A stretch of DNA of 64,000 nucleotides, taken from JBCCMQ01 sp039026235 (GTDB lineage Bacteria > Pseudomonadota > Alphaproteobacteria > Rhodobacterales > Rhodobacteraceae). Under the pieces are notes generated by a model. That model was not told the origin of the DNA and did no database searches. It was given only the letters and a program-made list of their open reading frames with translations. This document shows positions 9,174-17,844 of this stretch, in pieces. How positions within the stretch are numbered: position 1 is the stretch's first letter; the number at the start of each line of letters is the position of its first letter. Where the stretch lies: NCBI GenBank assembly GCA_039026235.1, contig JBCCMQ010000001.1:992001-1056000 (forward strand), written 5' to 3'. The position numbers and the translations under genes are program-made.

Positions 9174-9869
9174 ATGCTGGAAGTACGCGGATTGGATCTT
9201 CACTATGGCGGGTCGCAGATCCTGCACGGCATCGATTTCGCAGCCGCGGCAGGCCAGATCACATGCGTTATGGGCACCAACGGTGTGGGCAAGACCAGCC
9301 TGCTGAAGGCGCTGTCCGGGACGCACCAGCGCACCAGCGGCAGCTACAGTCTGAACGGGCAAACTGTCGGCAAGGCGCCTGCCCAGGAACTGGCACGCAG
9401 GGGGATCGGCTATGTGCCCCAGGGGCGCGACATCTTTCCCCTGCTCACAGTGCGTGAAAACCTTGAGACCAGCTTTGCCTGCCTGCCCAAGGCCGACCAC
9501 CACATACCGGACGAGGTCTTTGAGCTGTTTCCGGTGCTGAAAGAGATGCTGAACCGGCGCGGCGGCGATCTGTCCGGCGGTCAGCAACAGCAACTGGCCA
9601 TCGCCCGCGCGATGATGACCAAACCCAAAGTTCTGCTCTTGGACGAACCCACCGAGGGCATCCAGCCCAACATAATCCAGCAGATCGGTCAGGTGATCCG
9701 ATATCTGCGTGACCGGGGCGATATGGCGGTCGTTCTGGTCGAACAGTACTTCGATTTCGCCTTTGACATTGCTGATCACTTCTACGCCCTGCGCCGGGGC
9801 GCGGTGGTTTTGAACCGCCCAAAATCGGAAGCCACGCGCGACGAGATTCTGGCCGCCGTGTCAGTCTGA
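9174..9869 (+). CDS. urtE: Urea ABC transporter ATP-binding protein UrtE
   Basis: This is the second ATPase of the urea importer (LivF-like), 231 residues. Walker A is GTNGVGKTS, the signature is LSGGQQQQLAIARA, Walker B is VLLLDEPTEGIQP and the H-loop is LVEQYFDFA. The start at 9174, two bases after the urtD stop, gives MLEVRGLDLHYGGSQ, the usual UrtE N-terminus; an upstream in-frame codon inside urtD would add 35 unrelated residues. It is the last gene of the urt operon. No urease genes follow in the window. Confidence 0.95.
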   Translation: MLEVRGLDLHYGGSQILHGIDFAAAAGQITCVMGTNGVGKTSLLKALSGTHQRTSGSYSLNGQTVGKAPAQELARRGIGYVPQGRDIFPLLTVRENLETSFACLPKADHHIPDEVFELFPVLKEMLNRRGGDLSGGQQQQLAIARAMMTKPKVLLLDEPTEGIQPNIIQQIGQVIRYLRDRGDMAVVLVEQYFDFAFDIADHFYALRRGAVVLNRPKSEATRDEILAAVSV

Positions 9870-9883
9870 CACGTTCTCACGTC

Positions 9884-9917
9884 GCAGGGCCCGGCTGGCA
9901 TTCCGGCCAGACCCTGC
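9884..9917. terminator. Candidate shared terminator between urtE and the nuclease gene
   Basis: GCAGGG (9884-9889) pairs with CCCTGC (9912-9917), with an inner CTGG/CCAG pairing at 9895-9898 and 9907-9910. It lies in the 66-base gap between two convergent genes, where a bidirectional terminator is expected. There is no clean T-run on either side, so the call rests on stem and position only. Confidence 0.4.
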
Positions 9918-9935
9918 GCAAGCTTTCCTACGCCA

Positions 9936-12900
9936 TCAGACGCTGTAGTAATCGTTCAGATCAAAGGTATCGACCGAGATATTCAGATCGTCGACATCCT
10001 CGAATTCACCCAAGACGGCAATCCGGTCGTTGATCAGACCACGCCCATCAATGCGGATCACGGCAAAGTCGTCGAAGAGACGCACCTTGTAGTCATCATT
10101 GGCCAGGACGATCTGGTCTTCGGCGCTGTCGAAGTCCTTGATAAGATCGCCGTCGAACCGGCGGTTGAAGGTCTCTTTGCCGAAGTAGAAGGTGTCGGCG
10201 CCGGCGCCACCCGACAGCACGTCCAGCAGTCCGCCCTTGCCCACGATCAGTTCATCTTCCTCAGTACCCTTCAGCTTGTTGCTGCGCCGGTTGCCCGCCA
10301 GAAGGATCAGCTCGTCGGGCGCCAGATCGAAGCCCACAACCACCGGATCATGGTCCGAATTGCGCGCCGGAGTGTCGCCATTGAACAAAGCGGGGTCGCG
10401 GCCAAAATCCAGGTTGTAATCGATGGCATCGGCTTCATCGGCGTTGATATGCCATTCGGTCGCGCCGGTCGCCTGATCGGCCAAGTCACCGCTGGCCAGG
10501 GCATAGTCCAGCGTCCCGATCTGACCGTCGAACACGAACGAATAGGCGTCTTCGCCCACGAATGTGTCGACCAGATCGACATAGCCTGCATCGACAAAGG
10601 CTTTGACCGGATCCTCCTGGGCATAGGCGTTCAGATCGCCCACGACCAGAATGTTGTCGGTATCCGAGACGCCGTAGCCGTCCGGTCCGCCATCAAGCCA
10701 GGCCACCAGCTCTTCCGCTGCGTCGGTCCTGACCTGGTTCCAGAACCCCGCCCCATCGTTCTGATCATAATTCGGATCGGCCAGAAGCGCATCGATATCG
10801 GCTTGGGGCGCACCCCCGTTGACGGCGTCGAGGAACGTGTCTTCAAGATTGCTGTCGCCCTTGGACTTGTAGTGGTTGACCGCCACCGTCAGTTCAACAC
10901 CGTCCTCGGTCTCGAAGGTCGCCGCCACTGTGGGACGGTTGCGCTGGAAATCCCCCACTTCGTCATCGGAAGACACAAAATCATTCAGCGCAGAAGCGAC
11001 CGCCAAGGTGGTGGCGGCCGAAGATTCCTCATAGACCAGCACATCCGAGCCCACGACCGACACCTCGGCCGTCTTGTAAATCAGCCCGGTTGTGATGGCG
11101 TCGGTCCCGACCAGTCCCGGGGTCGCGACAAAATCATAGGTGCCGGCACCGACGATGGCGTTCACTTCCATCACAAGCGTCTCGATGGCGACGTCGTTGA
11201 TCGAGTTCTCTAGCTCGACCAGCCCCAGAATATCGGCATCGATGGCGGCAATCGCCTCGCTCAGTTTCTCGACCTGACGGCTCAGTTCTTCCGCGCTGTC
11301 TGCGCCCCTTGGGTCCAGTCCGGCATCGGTTACGGTGCCGCTCGTGTCGATCGTGGTGAAAAAGTTCAGCACGTTGAAGCTCGCGACCTGCAGGTTGCCG
11401 CCCACATCCTCCGGCGTCTCGGGTCTTGGGTTGGTCTGCGTATAGTCGCCGGTCGGATCTTGCAGGCGGAACTCATCGAAGGAATAGTTCACCACACCGG
11501 TGATGTTGGTCAGCGTATCGCCCATGCGAAAGCTGTCGCCCGCATCGAGTATCCCGTTGTTGCCGTCGATGATCTCAAGGCTTGCCGGGTTCTGGCTGGT
11601 CTGAGCGTCATCCAGCACCAGACTGCGGGCCGCCACATCCTGAAGATGGGCGTCGAATCCGGCGACGTCGGGCGCATTGTTCTGGGTGAACTGCTCGGGG
11701 CGACCATCGGCCGAGACCCGGTATTCGCCAAAGCGGTCGAGGTTGAACATCTCGTTCACCGTCATCTCTTCGGGGATGGTGATCAGCATGCCTTCGACAG
11801 CTTCCAGATTGATCACATAGGCGCCGTCATCGTCCAGAACCGTGCCCGTCGCGCCGATATCGACAACCGTGGCCTCGGGCAGATCATTGCCCGATGACAG
11901 AACGGTAATGCTATCCGCCGACAGCTGGGTCATGCCGAAGAATTCTGACACCGTGCCGGTGATCTGCACCAGATCGCCCACCTGCACATCCGGATTGCCC
12001 TCGGCAAAATCGTCAAAGATGAACAGGCCCTCGGACGTGCTGGCATCATCGTCCTGATCGGCCTCTTCCTCTTGCACGAAAAAGCCGGACAGATCCGAAC
12101 CCGCGACACCATTGTCACCCGACTGCATATCGGCGGTGACGATCGCCTCTATGGTGACGACCTCGCCTTCCAGGGCGGACCGGTCGTCCACCCCGATCTG
12201 GGTGACCGAGGTCGAAGATCCCTGGATCGCCGATATCAGCACTTCGGGCGCCGGCGGATCGGGTGGCTCTGTTGTATCTCCACCGGGCGATCCCACGTCG
12301 GTGCCGGTGTTCGCTGCGGTCACATTCGACGACCGACCGGTGCCCACGGGCGTCCCGGCGCCGACGCTCGACAGGGCCCAACTGGTCCCCAGATCATTGT
12401 CGAGGCTGAGATCGGTCAGATAGATCGACGCCTGTCCGTCGTCGGTTGGCCACTCACCCGAGTCGTCATAGACTACCACGTCGAGCGCGTTGGCAAAGGT
12501 TGCCTCGTCACCCGTATAATCGGCAAAGCTCGACCACAGCGCCACCGTGTCACCGGAGTTGTTGAAGGCGTTGCCACTCCAGCCCGTGACCGCAACCAGA
12601 TTCAGACCTTCGCCCCAGGCGTCGGCGAACTCGTCGGCCGTCACATCGTCGGCGTTGTAAAACACGGCCGAACCACCGGCGGCCACCGATCCGGATGCAA
12701 TGTTTGCGTCGGATAAAAACGATGCATTGCCGTCATCCAGCACCCAACCGGACAGATCGACCGTGGATGACCCGGTGTTGACGATTTCAATCCATTCCCA
12801 GTCATCTTCCGCGCTGGCCGGGTTGTACATGATCTCGGATATCAGGATGGCGGGCGGGGTCGGACCGCCGGAGCCATCAACCGTAAAGCTCGTGGGCGGC

Positions 12901-13463
12901 GGCACATAGAGGTTCACATCGTTCTGGCCCTGCCAGTTGGATGCGGTGGCGATGGCCGCCAGCAGTGTCTCTTTGGTCCCGCTGGTCGGGCCAGCATAGG
13001 CGATGTTGTCAATCTCATCGCCATCCCCTGGGCCAGAGCCGAAGGCAAAGGCGCTTTCTCCGAACACAAGGCCGGGTGGCAGAGCCGAGGTATTCGAATT
13101 CGTCGCATCCGCCTGAAAGACCGTCGAGTTGGACTGCAGAGCATAGATGAACTTGGGGCTGCCACCGTCGTCCTGATAGGCGATGACCTGATCACCGGCG
13201 GCGGACAGGGCAAAGCCGGAGTCATCGACAGCGAAATCGCCGTTTCCTTCAAAGCTCACGACGGTACCGGCGGTAATGCCCGATACCGGCGCCGTCCAGC
13301 TTAGTATCCCTTCGTTGGCCCGAAAGGTGCCGTCGGCAAAAACACCGTTGTCGGTGAACCTGATTATCTCGCCGCCGGGTATATCCACCAGCGCGACAAA
13401 GGAAAAATCGTCAGGGTTGTCGGCCCGAAGGCCAAGGATCGCAATATCGCCCGCATTCAGCAT
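9936..13463 (-). CDS. Secreted multidomain nuclease (LTD + ExeM-type EEP domain) with RTX-like C-terminus
   Basis: The 1175-residue, very acidic protein has no N-terminal signal peptide. Residues about 205-320 form a lamin-tail-like domain (ISEIMYNPASAEDDWEWIEI). Residues about 400-530 form an OB-fold-like domain as in extracellular nucleases. Residues about 690-1045 are an endonuclease/exonuclease/phosphatase domain with ASFNVLNFF, LGLVELEN, VNHYKSKGD, VVGDLNAY and NSDHDPVVVGF. The C-terminus has a GGAGADTFYFG haemolysin-type motif and ends in an acidic, hydrophobic tail typical of type I secretion signals. The nearby LapB/TolC pair is a plausible exporter. The likely role is degradation of extracellular DNA. 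The start codon ATG is at 13463. Confidence 0.88.
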   Translation of the reverse strand: MLNAGDIAILGLRADNPDDFSFVALVDIPGGEIIRFTDNGVFADGTFRANEGILSWTAPVSGITAGTVVSFEGNGDFAVDDSGFALSAAGDQVIAYQDDGGSPKFIYALQSNSTVFQADATNSNTSALPPGLVFGESAFAFGSGPGDGDEIDNIAYAGPTSGTKETLLAAIATASNWQGQNDVNLYVPPPTSFTVDGSGGPTPPAILISEIMYNPASAEDDWEWIEIVNTGSSTVDLSGWVLDDGNASFLSDANIASGSVAAGGSAVFYNADDVTADEFADAWGEGLNLVAVTGWSGNAFNNSGDTVALWSSFADYTGDEATFANALDVVVYDDSGEWPTDDGQASIYLTDLSLDNDLGTSWALSSVGAGTPVGTGRSSNVTAANTGTDVGSPGGDTTEPPDPPAPEVLISAIQGSSTSVTQIGVDDRSALEGEVVTIEAIVTADMQSGDNGVAGSDLSGFFVQEEEADQDDDASTSEGLFIFDDFAEGNPDVQVGDLVQITGTVSEFFGMTQLSADSITVLSSGNDLPEATVVDIGATGTVLDDDGAYVINLEAVEGMLITIPEEMTVNEMFNLDRFGEYRVSADGRPEQFTQNNAPDVAGFDAHLQDVAARSLVLDDAQTSQNPASLEIIDGNNGILDAGDSFRMGDTLTNITGVVNYSFDEFRLQDPTGDYTQTNPRPETPEDVGGNLQVASFNVLNFFTTIDTSGTVTDAGLDPRGADSAEELSRQVEKLSEAIAAIDADILGLVELENSINDVAIETLVMEVNAIVGAGTYDFVATPGLVGTDAITTGLIYKTAEVSVVGSDVLVYEESSAATTLAVASALNDFVSSDDEVGDFQRNRPTVAATFETEDGVELTVAVNHYKSKGDSNLEDTFLDAVNGGAPQADIDALLADPNYDQNDGAGFWNQVRTDAAEELVAWLDGGPDGYGVSDTDNILVVGDLNAYAQEDPVKAFVDAGYVDLVDTFVGEDAYSFVFDGQIGTLDYALASGDLADQATGATEWHINADEADAIDYNLDFGRDPALFNGDTPARNSDHDPVVVGFDLAPDELILLAGNRRSNKLKGTEEDELIVGKGGLLDVLSGGAGADTFYFGKETFNRRFDGDLIKDFDSAEDQIVLANDDYKVRLFDDFAVIRIDGRGLINDRIAVLGEFEDVDDLNISVDTFDLNDYYSV

Positions 13464-13655
13464 CTAGTTCCCTACACTTTCTGAAAAGGCCGCCCGGCTA
13501 TGGGTCCAGCGCCTTCGTCTAAGTTGCTGGCGGGCAGGGCCTGATCGCCGAAAAGACTTGAAGAATTTGGGTACCGAAACAACCACATACACAGCACCGC
13601 AAGATGCCGCAGAAAAGAAAACGCGTTGGCCAGGCGCCCTGCCCGCCGTATCTAT

Positions 13656-13670
13656 ATTTGGCAGCCAAAT
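13656..13670. promoter_or_regulatory. Perfect 15-bp palindrome upstream of the nuclease gene (ATTTGGCAGCCAAAT)
   Basis: This 7-1-7 dyad lies in the 355-base gap (13464-13818) between the divergent nuclease and NIPSNAP genes, about 190 bases from the nuclease start. The gap holds no convincing gene. The symmetry suits a dimeric repressor, but the regulator is unknown and no second copy was noticed. Confidence 0.4.
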
Positions 13671-13818
13671 GTAACAGTTACCCGGCGGCCATTCCAAGTT
13701 TATTCGTCGCCTCAAGCTTGTGCACCGATGCGCGCCTCGCATCACCGCGGGCGCTGGTTGCGGAGAGGATCGGAATGGGTGATACAGTCGTCCCCTCAGG
13801 CCCGGGCGGAGGACGCGA

Positions 13819-14157
13819 ATGATCAATCAACTGCGCATATACGAAATCCCCAAGACAAATCGCGGCCCTTTTCACGACCGCTTCCGCGACCAGGCCATGC
13901 CGATTTTTGAACGCTACGGCTTTCGCATTCAGGCGGTCTGGGAAAGCCAGCGTGACGACAAGCTCTACTTCGTCTACCTGCTCGCGTGGCGCGACGCGGA
14001 TGAGATGCAGACCGCCTGGGCCGATTTCCTGGCCGATCCGGAATGGACTGAAATCAAACGCGTCACCGGCGCCCAACACGGCACCTACGTCAATGGGATT
14101 GAGGAATTCACCCTGAACCCCACGGACTACTCGACCGCGATCGAAAGGCTCGCCTGA
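13819..14157 (+). CDS. NIPSNAP family protein
   Basis: The small 112-residue soluble protein is of the NIPSNAP/dimeric alpha-beta-barrel type. The sequence begins INQLRIYEIPK and contains HDRFRDQAMPIFERYGF, followed by the family-typical FVYLLAWRDADEM and a W-x-x-F-x-x-DPEW segment. The biochemical function of bacterial NIPSNAP proteins is poorly defined. GGAGGAC precedes the ATG. It stands alone on the plus strand between the nuclease and a DUF1045 gene. Confidence 0.85.
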   Translation: MINQLRIYEIPKTNRGPFHDRFRDQAMPIFERYGFRIQAVWESQRDDKLYFVYLLAWRDADEMQTAWADFLADPEWTEIKRVTGAQHGTYVNGIEEFTLNPTDYSTAIERLA

Positions 14158-14182
14158 TCGGGCGGACCGCAGCCGCCGGATA

Positions 14183-14878
14183 TCAGGCCCAAGGCCCGTT
14201 CAGCGTATAACGCCGGATCTGCTGGAACCTGCCGTCCGGGCGTTCACCGGCAACAGCGATGTCTCGGATCACGAAAGGCGCCGGCAGCGCGCCCAGATGG
14301 GCGGCCAGAACGGCCCGCACATCGGCCAGTTCATCCGGGCCGACGCGCCCGGTCAGCGTGATATGGAACCGGAACTCCTCAAGCACATAAGGATAACCCC
14401 ACCGCAGAAGCAGTGCCTCCTGCTGCGCGGTCAGGCCCGCCGCGCGCCGCCGCGCCAGGTCTTCCGGGCCGGGCGGCGCGCGAAAATGGTCAAGTTCCGT
14501 GACCAATGCACCCGCCAGGCGGCCAAGCGCGCTTTGATCGCCCACCGCCCGCAGCGCGATGAAATGACCCAGCGCGGCAACCTCCAGCGTTTCGGCCCGG
14601 ACCGGTGGCAGGGTTGCGGCCAGTCTCTCAACGGCGGCGCAAAGATCCTGGGGTCGCTGCCCATGGGTCAGCCGAAACGGCGGCTTCAAGGTGGCGTGAA
14701 GTCCGTATTTGCCGGGTGTCTTGGTCAGGTCTGCGACCGGACGTGGTAGCCCGTCCAAGCCGGGTTGCGCCACCTCCCGCCCCCGGATCGCGTCCCAGCC
14801 CAGCCAGGCCGCGCCCTTGTCAACAAAGTCCATGTCTTCGGGCAGGTAATAAACGGCGTAGCGGCTAAAGTCTGACAT
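14183..14878 (-). CDS. DUF1045 family protein (2H phosphoesterase-like)
   Basis: The 231-residue protein has two H-x-T motifs, HATLKPPF near residue 71 and FHITLTGR near residue 180, which define the 2H phosphoesterase fold. The N-terminal RYAVYYLPE and the WLGWDAIRGR block match the DUF1045 family, often found beside phosphonate (phn) genes, although none is visible here. The start MSDFSRYAVYY at 14878 is chosen because GGAGAG lies just upstream; a frame extension to 14908 lacks such a site. The natural substrate is unknown. Confidence 0.85.
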   Translation of the reverse strand: MSDFSRYAVYYLPEDMDFVDKGAAWLGWDAIRGREVAQPGLDGLPRPVADLTKTPGKYGLHATLKPPFRLTHGQRPQDLCAAVERLAATLPPVRAETLEVAALGHFIALRAVGDQSALGRLAGALVTELDHFRAPPGPEDLARRRAAGLTAQQEALLLRWGYPYVLEEFRFHITLTGRVGPDELADVRAVLAAHLGALPAPFVIRDIAVAGERPDGRFQQIRRYTLNGPWA

Positions 14879-14941
14879 ATGCTCTCCGGATCGTAGGACG
14901 GCGCGCACGCAGGCACGAAGCCCACGTTCTGCGCGACGGGC

Positions 14942-15757
14942 CTAATACCCTTTCGGATCGCTCGCTGCGGGCCCAGCGCCCTGCCCGATCAGGTCGCGCG
15001 CGGCGTTCAGCGACGACGCCGCGGCCGCCGACAACAGCCGTACATCGCCTGACAACGTGACCATGTCATAGCCCCAGCCGATGGCCCGGGCAGCATATTC
15101 GGGCGTTCCACAGTGAAGCGCCGCCCTAAGGCCCGCCGCCTTAACGACGCCAAGCACCTGCTGGATGACGGCAATCATTTCATCTTCTTCGCGGTCAAAC
15201 CCGGGCGCCAGCCGGCCCTGGGTCACACCCAGCGTCAAATCAGACGGGCCGACATAGATCCCGTCAAGCCCCGGCGTCGCACAGATTTCCGCAGCATTCT
15301 CAACCGCTTCTGCCGTCTCGATCATGGCGAATCCCAGGATCTGATCGTTGGCTTCAGCCGCATAATTGGTCCCGGCCGAGAAATTGACCCGGGTCGGGCC
15401 AAAGCTTCGGTTGCCGCGCGGCGGATAGCGCAGTGCATCGACGAACCGGGCCGCCTCGGCGCCGCTGTTGACCATCGGACAGATGATGCCATAGGCGCCT
15501 GCATCCAGCGATTTCATTATGACGCCGGGCTCGTTCCACGGCACCCGTACCAGCGGTGTGGCACCGCTGGCCCGCAGCGCCTGAAGCATGGTCCGCGCGT
15601 CCGAATAGTCGAGAAACCCGTGCTGGATATCGATCGTCAGGCTGTCATAGCCCTGGGCCGCCATAACCTCGGCCGTAAAGGAATTTCCGATCGACAGCCA
15701 CCCGTTGATGGTGGGCTGCCCAGCCGCCCATTTTGATTTAATTCCATTCTCTATCAC
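14942..15757 (-). CDS. HpcH/HpaI-family 2-keto-3-deoxy-acid aldolase
   Basis: This is a class II, metal-dependent aldolase of the HpcH/HpaI family that cleaves 2-keto-3-deoxy acids to pyruvate and an aldehyde. Motifs are GYDSLTIDIQHGFLDY, PLVRVPWNEPGVIMKSLDAGAYGIICPMV, FAMIETAEAVENAAEI and GIYVGPSDLTLG. The Glu of MIET and the Asp of PSDL are the expected metal ligands. There is no ATG at the 5' end: GTG at 15757 gives the family-like start IENGIKSKWAAGQPTINGWL, while TTG at 15781 would add eight residues. It is the last gene of the sugar-acid operon. The 5' end and gap are unusually AT-rich. Confidence 0.88.
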   Translation of the reverse strand: MIENGIKSKWAAGQPTINGWLSIGNSFTAEVMAAQGYDSLTIDIQHGFLDYSDARTMLQALRASGATPLVRVPWNEPGVIMKSLDAGAYGIICPMVNSGAEAARFVDALRYPPRGNRSFGPTRVNFSAGTNYAAEANDQILGFAMIETAEAVENAAEICATPGLDGIYVGPSDLTLGVTQGRLAPGFDREEDEMIAVIQQVLGVVKAAGLRAALHCGTPEYAARAIGWGYDMVTLSGDVRLLSAAAASSLNAARDLIGQGAGPAASDPKGY

Positions 15758-15790
15758 GATGTTTTTCCAGTATTTTATCAAGGATCGAAT

Positions 15791-16885
15791 TTACGCTGCC
15801 ACTTCGAATTCCGCCAGCCGGTCCCAGTCGAAGGCGACCCCGACACCCGGGGTATCGGGCGCCACGGCCCGGGCCTCTTCGACCACCAATGGCCGGTGCG
15901 TATAGCGGTCGATGGGGAAGGAATGCACCTCGATCAGGCCGCCATGGGGCTGCGATGACACGAGGCTGACATGCAGCTCCTGCATGCCGTGGCTGCAGAC
16001 CGGAATGCCCGCGCGCGCGCAAAGCCGCGCAACCTCCAGCCACCCTGTGATCCCACCGCAGTTCGACGCATCGGGCTGCATGTAGGACAGCGCGGCATGC
16101 TCGGCGGCCAGTTCGAATTCGTGGATGGTGTGCAGGTTCTCCCCCATGGCAAGGGGCATGCCCGTGGCCTTCGCGATCCGCCCATAGCCCGCGTAATTAT
16201 CTGGAATGATTGGCTCTTCGAACCACAGCAGGTCAAACTCGGCAAAGGCGCGGGCCGCGGCGATGGCCTGATCTTCCTGCATCGAATAATTGGCATCGAC
16301 CATAAATGCGATGTCAGACCCGATCAGATCGCGCACCGCCGCGATGCGTTCAAGATCAGCCGCCAGCGTGGGCTGGCCCATCTTGATCTTCACGCCGTCA
16401 AATCCCCGCTCAAGGTACCCCGACACGCTCTCCAGCAGTTTCGGCAGCGGAAAGGCAAGATCAATGCCGCCGCAATAGGCGCGGCACCGGTCACCGGCGC
16501 CGCCCGCCATCTGCACCAGCGGCTGTTCCCGCCGCTTGCCGCGCAAATCCCAAAGGGCGATATCCACCGCCGAGATCGCAAAGGACGCCACGCCGCCCCG
16601 GGCCACATAGTGCAGATGCCACTGCATGGCCTCGTACATGGCTTCGACATCGTCTGCCGGGCGTCCGATCAGGAACGGCACGAGGTCATGGACGACCATG
16701 GCCCGGATCGCTTGGCCGCCCTTGCCACCGGTGTAGGTATAGCCTGTGCCGGTCGCGCCATCCTCTAGCGTAACCGTCACCGTCACCAATTCGAAATGCG
16801 TATGATCTCCGTGTTTGGCGTCGGTCAGCACCTCGTCCAGCGGCACATGAAACAGGCGCGCCGTAACGTCCCTGATCCGGCTCAC
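15791..16885 (-). CDS. Mandelate racemase/muconate lactonizing (enolase superfamily) sugar-acid dehydratase
   Basis: An enolase-superfamily enzyme of about 364 residues, probably dehydrating an aldonate or aldarate. The catalytic set is visible: the KxK pair in GVKIKMG, metal ligands in VDANY, FEEP and GEN, and a His in CSHGMQELH. The N-terminal region LTDAKHGDHTHFELVTV with GTGYTYTGGKGG resembles talarate/galactarate-type members, but the substrate cannot be fixed. A GTG at 16885 overlaps the stop of the upstream dehydrogenase (GTGA); a GTG at 16900 is the alternative. It belongs to the 21253-14942 operon. Confidence 0.85.
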   Translation of the reverse strand: MSRIRDVTARLFHVPLDEVLTDAKHGDHTHFELVTVTVTLEDGATGTGYTYTGGKGGQAIRAMVVHDLVPFLIGRPADDVEAMYEAMQWHLHYVARGGVASFAISAVDIALWDLRGKRREQPLVQMAGGAGDRCRAYCGGIDLAFPLPKLLESVSGYLERGFDGVKIKMGQPTLAADLERIAAVRDLIGSDIAFMVDANYSMQEDQAIAAARAFAEFDLLWFEEPIIPDNYAGYGRIAKATGMPLAMGENLHTIHEFELAAEHAALSYMQPDASNCGGITGWLEVARLCARAGIPVCSHGMQELHVSLVSSQPHGGLIEVHSFPIDRYTHRPLVVEEARAVAPDTPGVGVAFDWDRLAEFEVAA

Positions 16886-17844
16886 ATCAGATGCCGACAC
16901 TCAGGCACGGGCGTCAGTACCGTGCCGTCCTTCAGGAACTGGCTGAGGTTGTCGCAGGTCAGATCGCCCATCGCCTGGCGGGTCTCGACCGTGGCGCTGC
17001 CCACATGGGGCGCCAGAACCACGTTGTCCATCGCCTTCAGTGCGTCCGGGATCTTGGGCTCGGCCTCAAAGACATCCAGCCCGGCCGCCCCCAGATTACC
17101 GCTCTCCAGCGCGGCAACCAGCGCCGGCTCGTCCACCACGGACCCCCGGGCCACGTTGATCAGGATACCATCGGGCCCCAGCGCCTCCATGACATCGGCA
17201 TTCACCAGATGCCGGGTTGCCGGGCCGCCGGGCGTGATCACGACCAGAACATCGGACCGGCGCGCCATATCGATCAGATCGGCACAGTATTCCTGGGGCA
17301 CATCCTTGGCGCTGCGGGTGTGGTAAAGGATCTTGGCGCGGAACGCCTCGGCCCGCTTTGCAATCGTCTGACCGATGCGTCCAAAGCCCAGAATGCCCAC
17401 CGTCCGGTCCTGCACCGACCGGGTCAAGGGAAAGCTCCCCTTGTTTTCCCAATCGCCGGACCGGGCCCAGCGGTCAGACCCGATCAGCTGCCGCGATACG
17501 GCCAGCCAAAGCATGACCGCCGTATCGGCCACTTCATCGTTCAGAACATCGGGCGTATGGGCCACGATGATGCCCCGCGCCGCCGCCGCCGGCGCATCAA
17601 TGGCGTCATAGCCGACGCCGTAGCTTGAGACGACTTTCAGGTTTGTCGCCGCCTCCATGACATCGGCCGGCACACCCCAGTGCCCATCGGTCGCAATGGC
17701 GGTGATCTCTGCGCCGGTGGCGGCCAGGAAAGCGGCCCGGTCATCCTGATCGAAAAGCTTCACGACCTCGAATTCGGCATCGAACCGCGCGGCCATCCGG
17801 TCCGTGACGGTACCAATCTGCAAAAGAAGCGGTTTATCAGTCAT
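16882..17844 (-). CDS. D-isomer-specific 2-hydroxyacid dehydrogenase
   Basis: The 320-residue NAD(P)-dependent oxidoreductase interconverts a 2-keto acid and a D-2-hydroxyacid. It shows the nucleotide-binding stretch VGILGFGRIGQTIAKR near residue 145, INVARGSVVDEPAL with the substrate-binding Arg, an acidic catalytic residue in FEAEP and the catalytic His in LAPHVGSAT. This is closest to glyoxylate/hydroxypyruvate reductase-like members. The ATG at 17844 overlaps the end of the FAH gene by eight bases. In context it may reduce a keto-acid product of the pathway. Confidence 0.9.
   Translation of the reverse strand: MTDKPLLLQIGTVTDRMAARFDAEFEVVKLFDQDDRAAFLAATGAEITAIATDGHWGVPADVMEAATNLKVVSSYGVGYDAIDAPAAAARGIIVAHTPDVLNDEVADTAVMLWLAVSRQLIGSDRWARSGDWENKGSFPLTRSVQDRTVGILGFGRIGQTIAKRAEAFRAKILYHTRSAKDVPQEYCADLIDMARRSDVLVVITPGGPATRHLVNADVMEALGPDGILINVARGSVVDEPALVAALESGNLGAAGLDVFEAEPKIPDALKAMDNVVLAPHVGSATVETRQAMGDLTCDNLSQFLKDGTVLTPVPECRHLM

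Noticed and set aside
10350..11213. Long plus-strand open frame opposite the nuclease gene
   Set aside because: It is the antisense shadow of a well-supported multidomain CDS; the product has no family features and no ribosome site.
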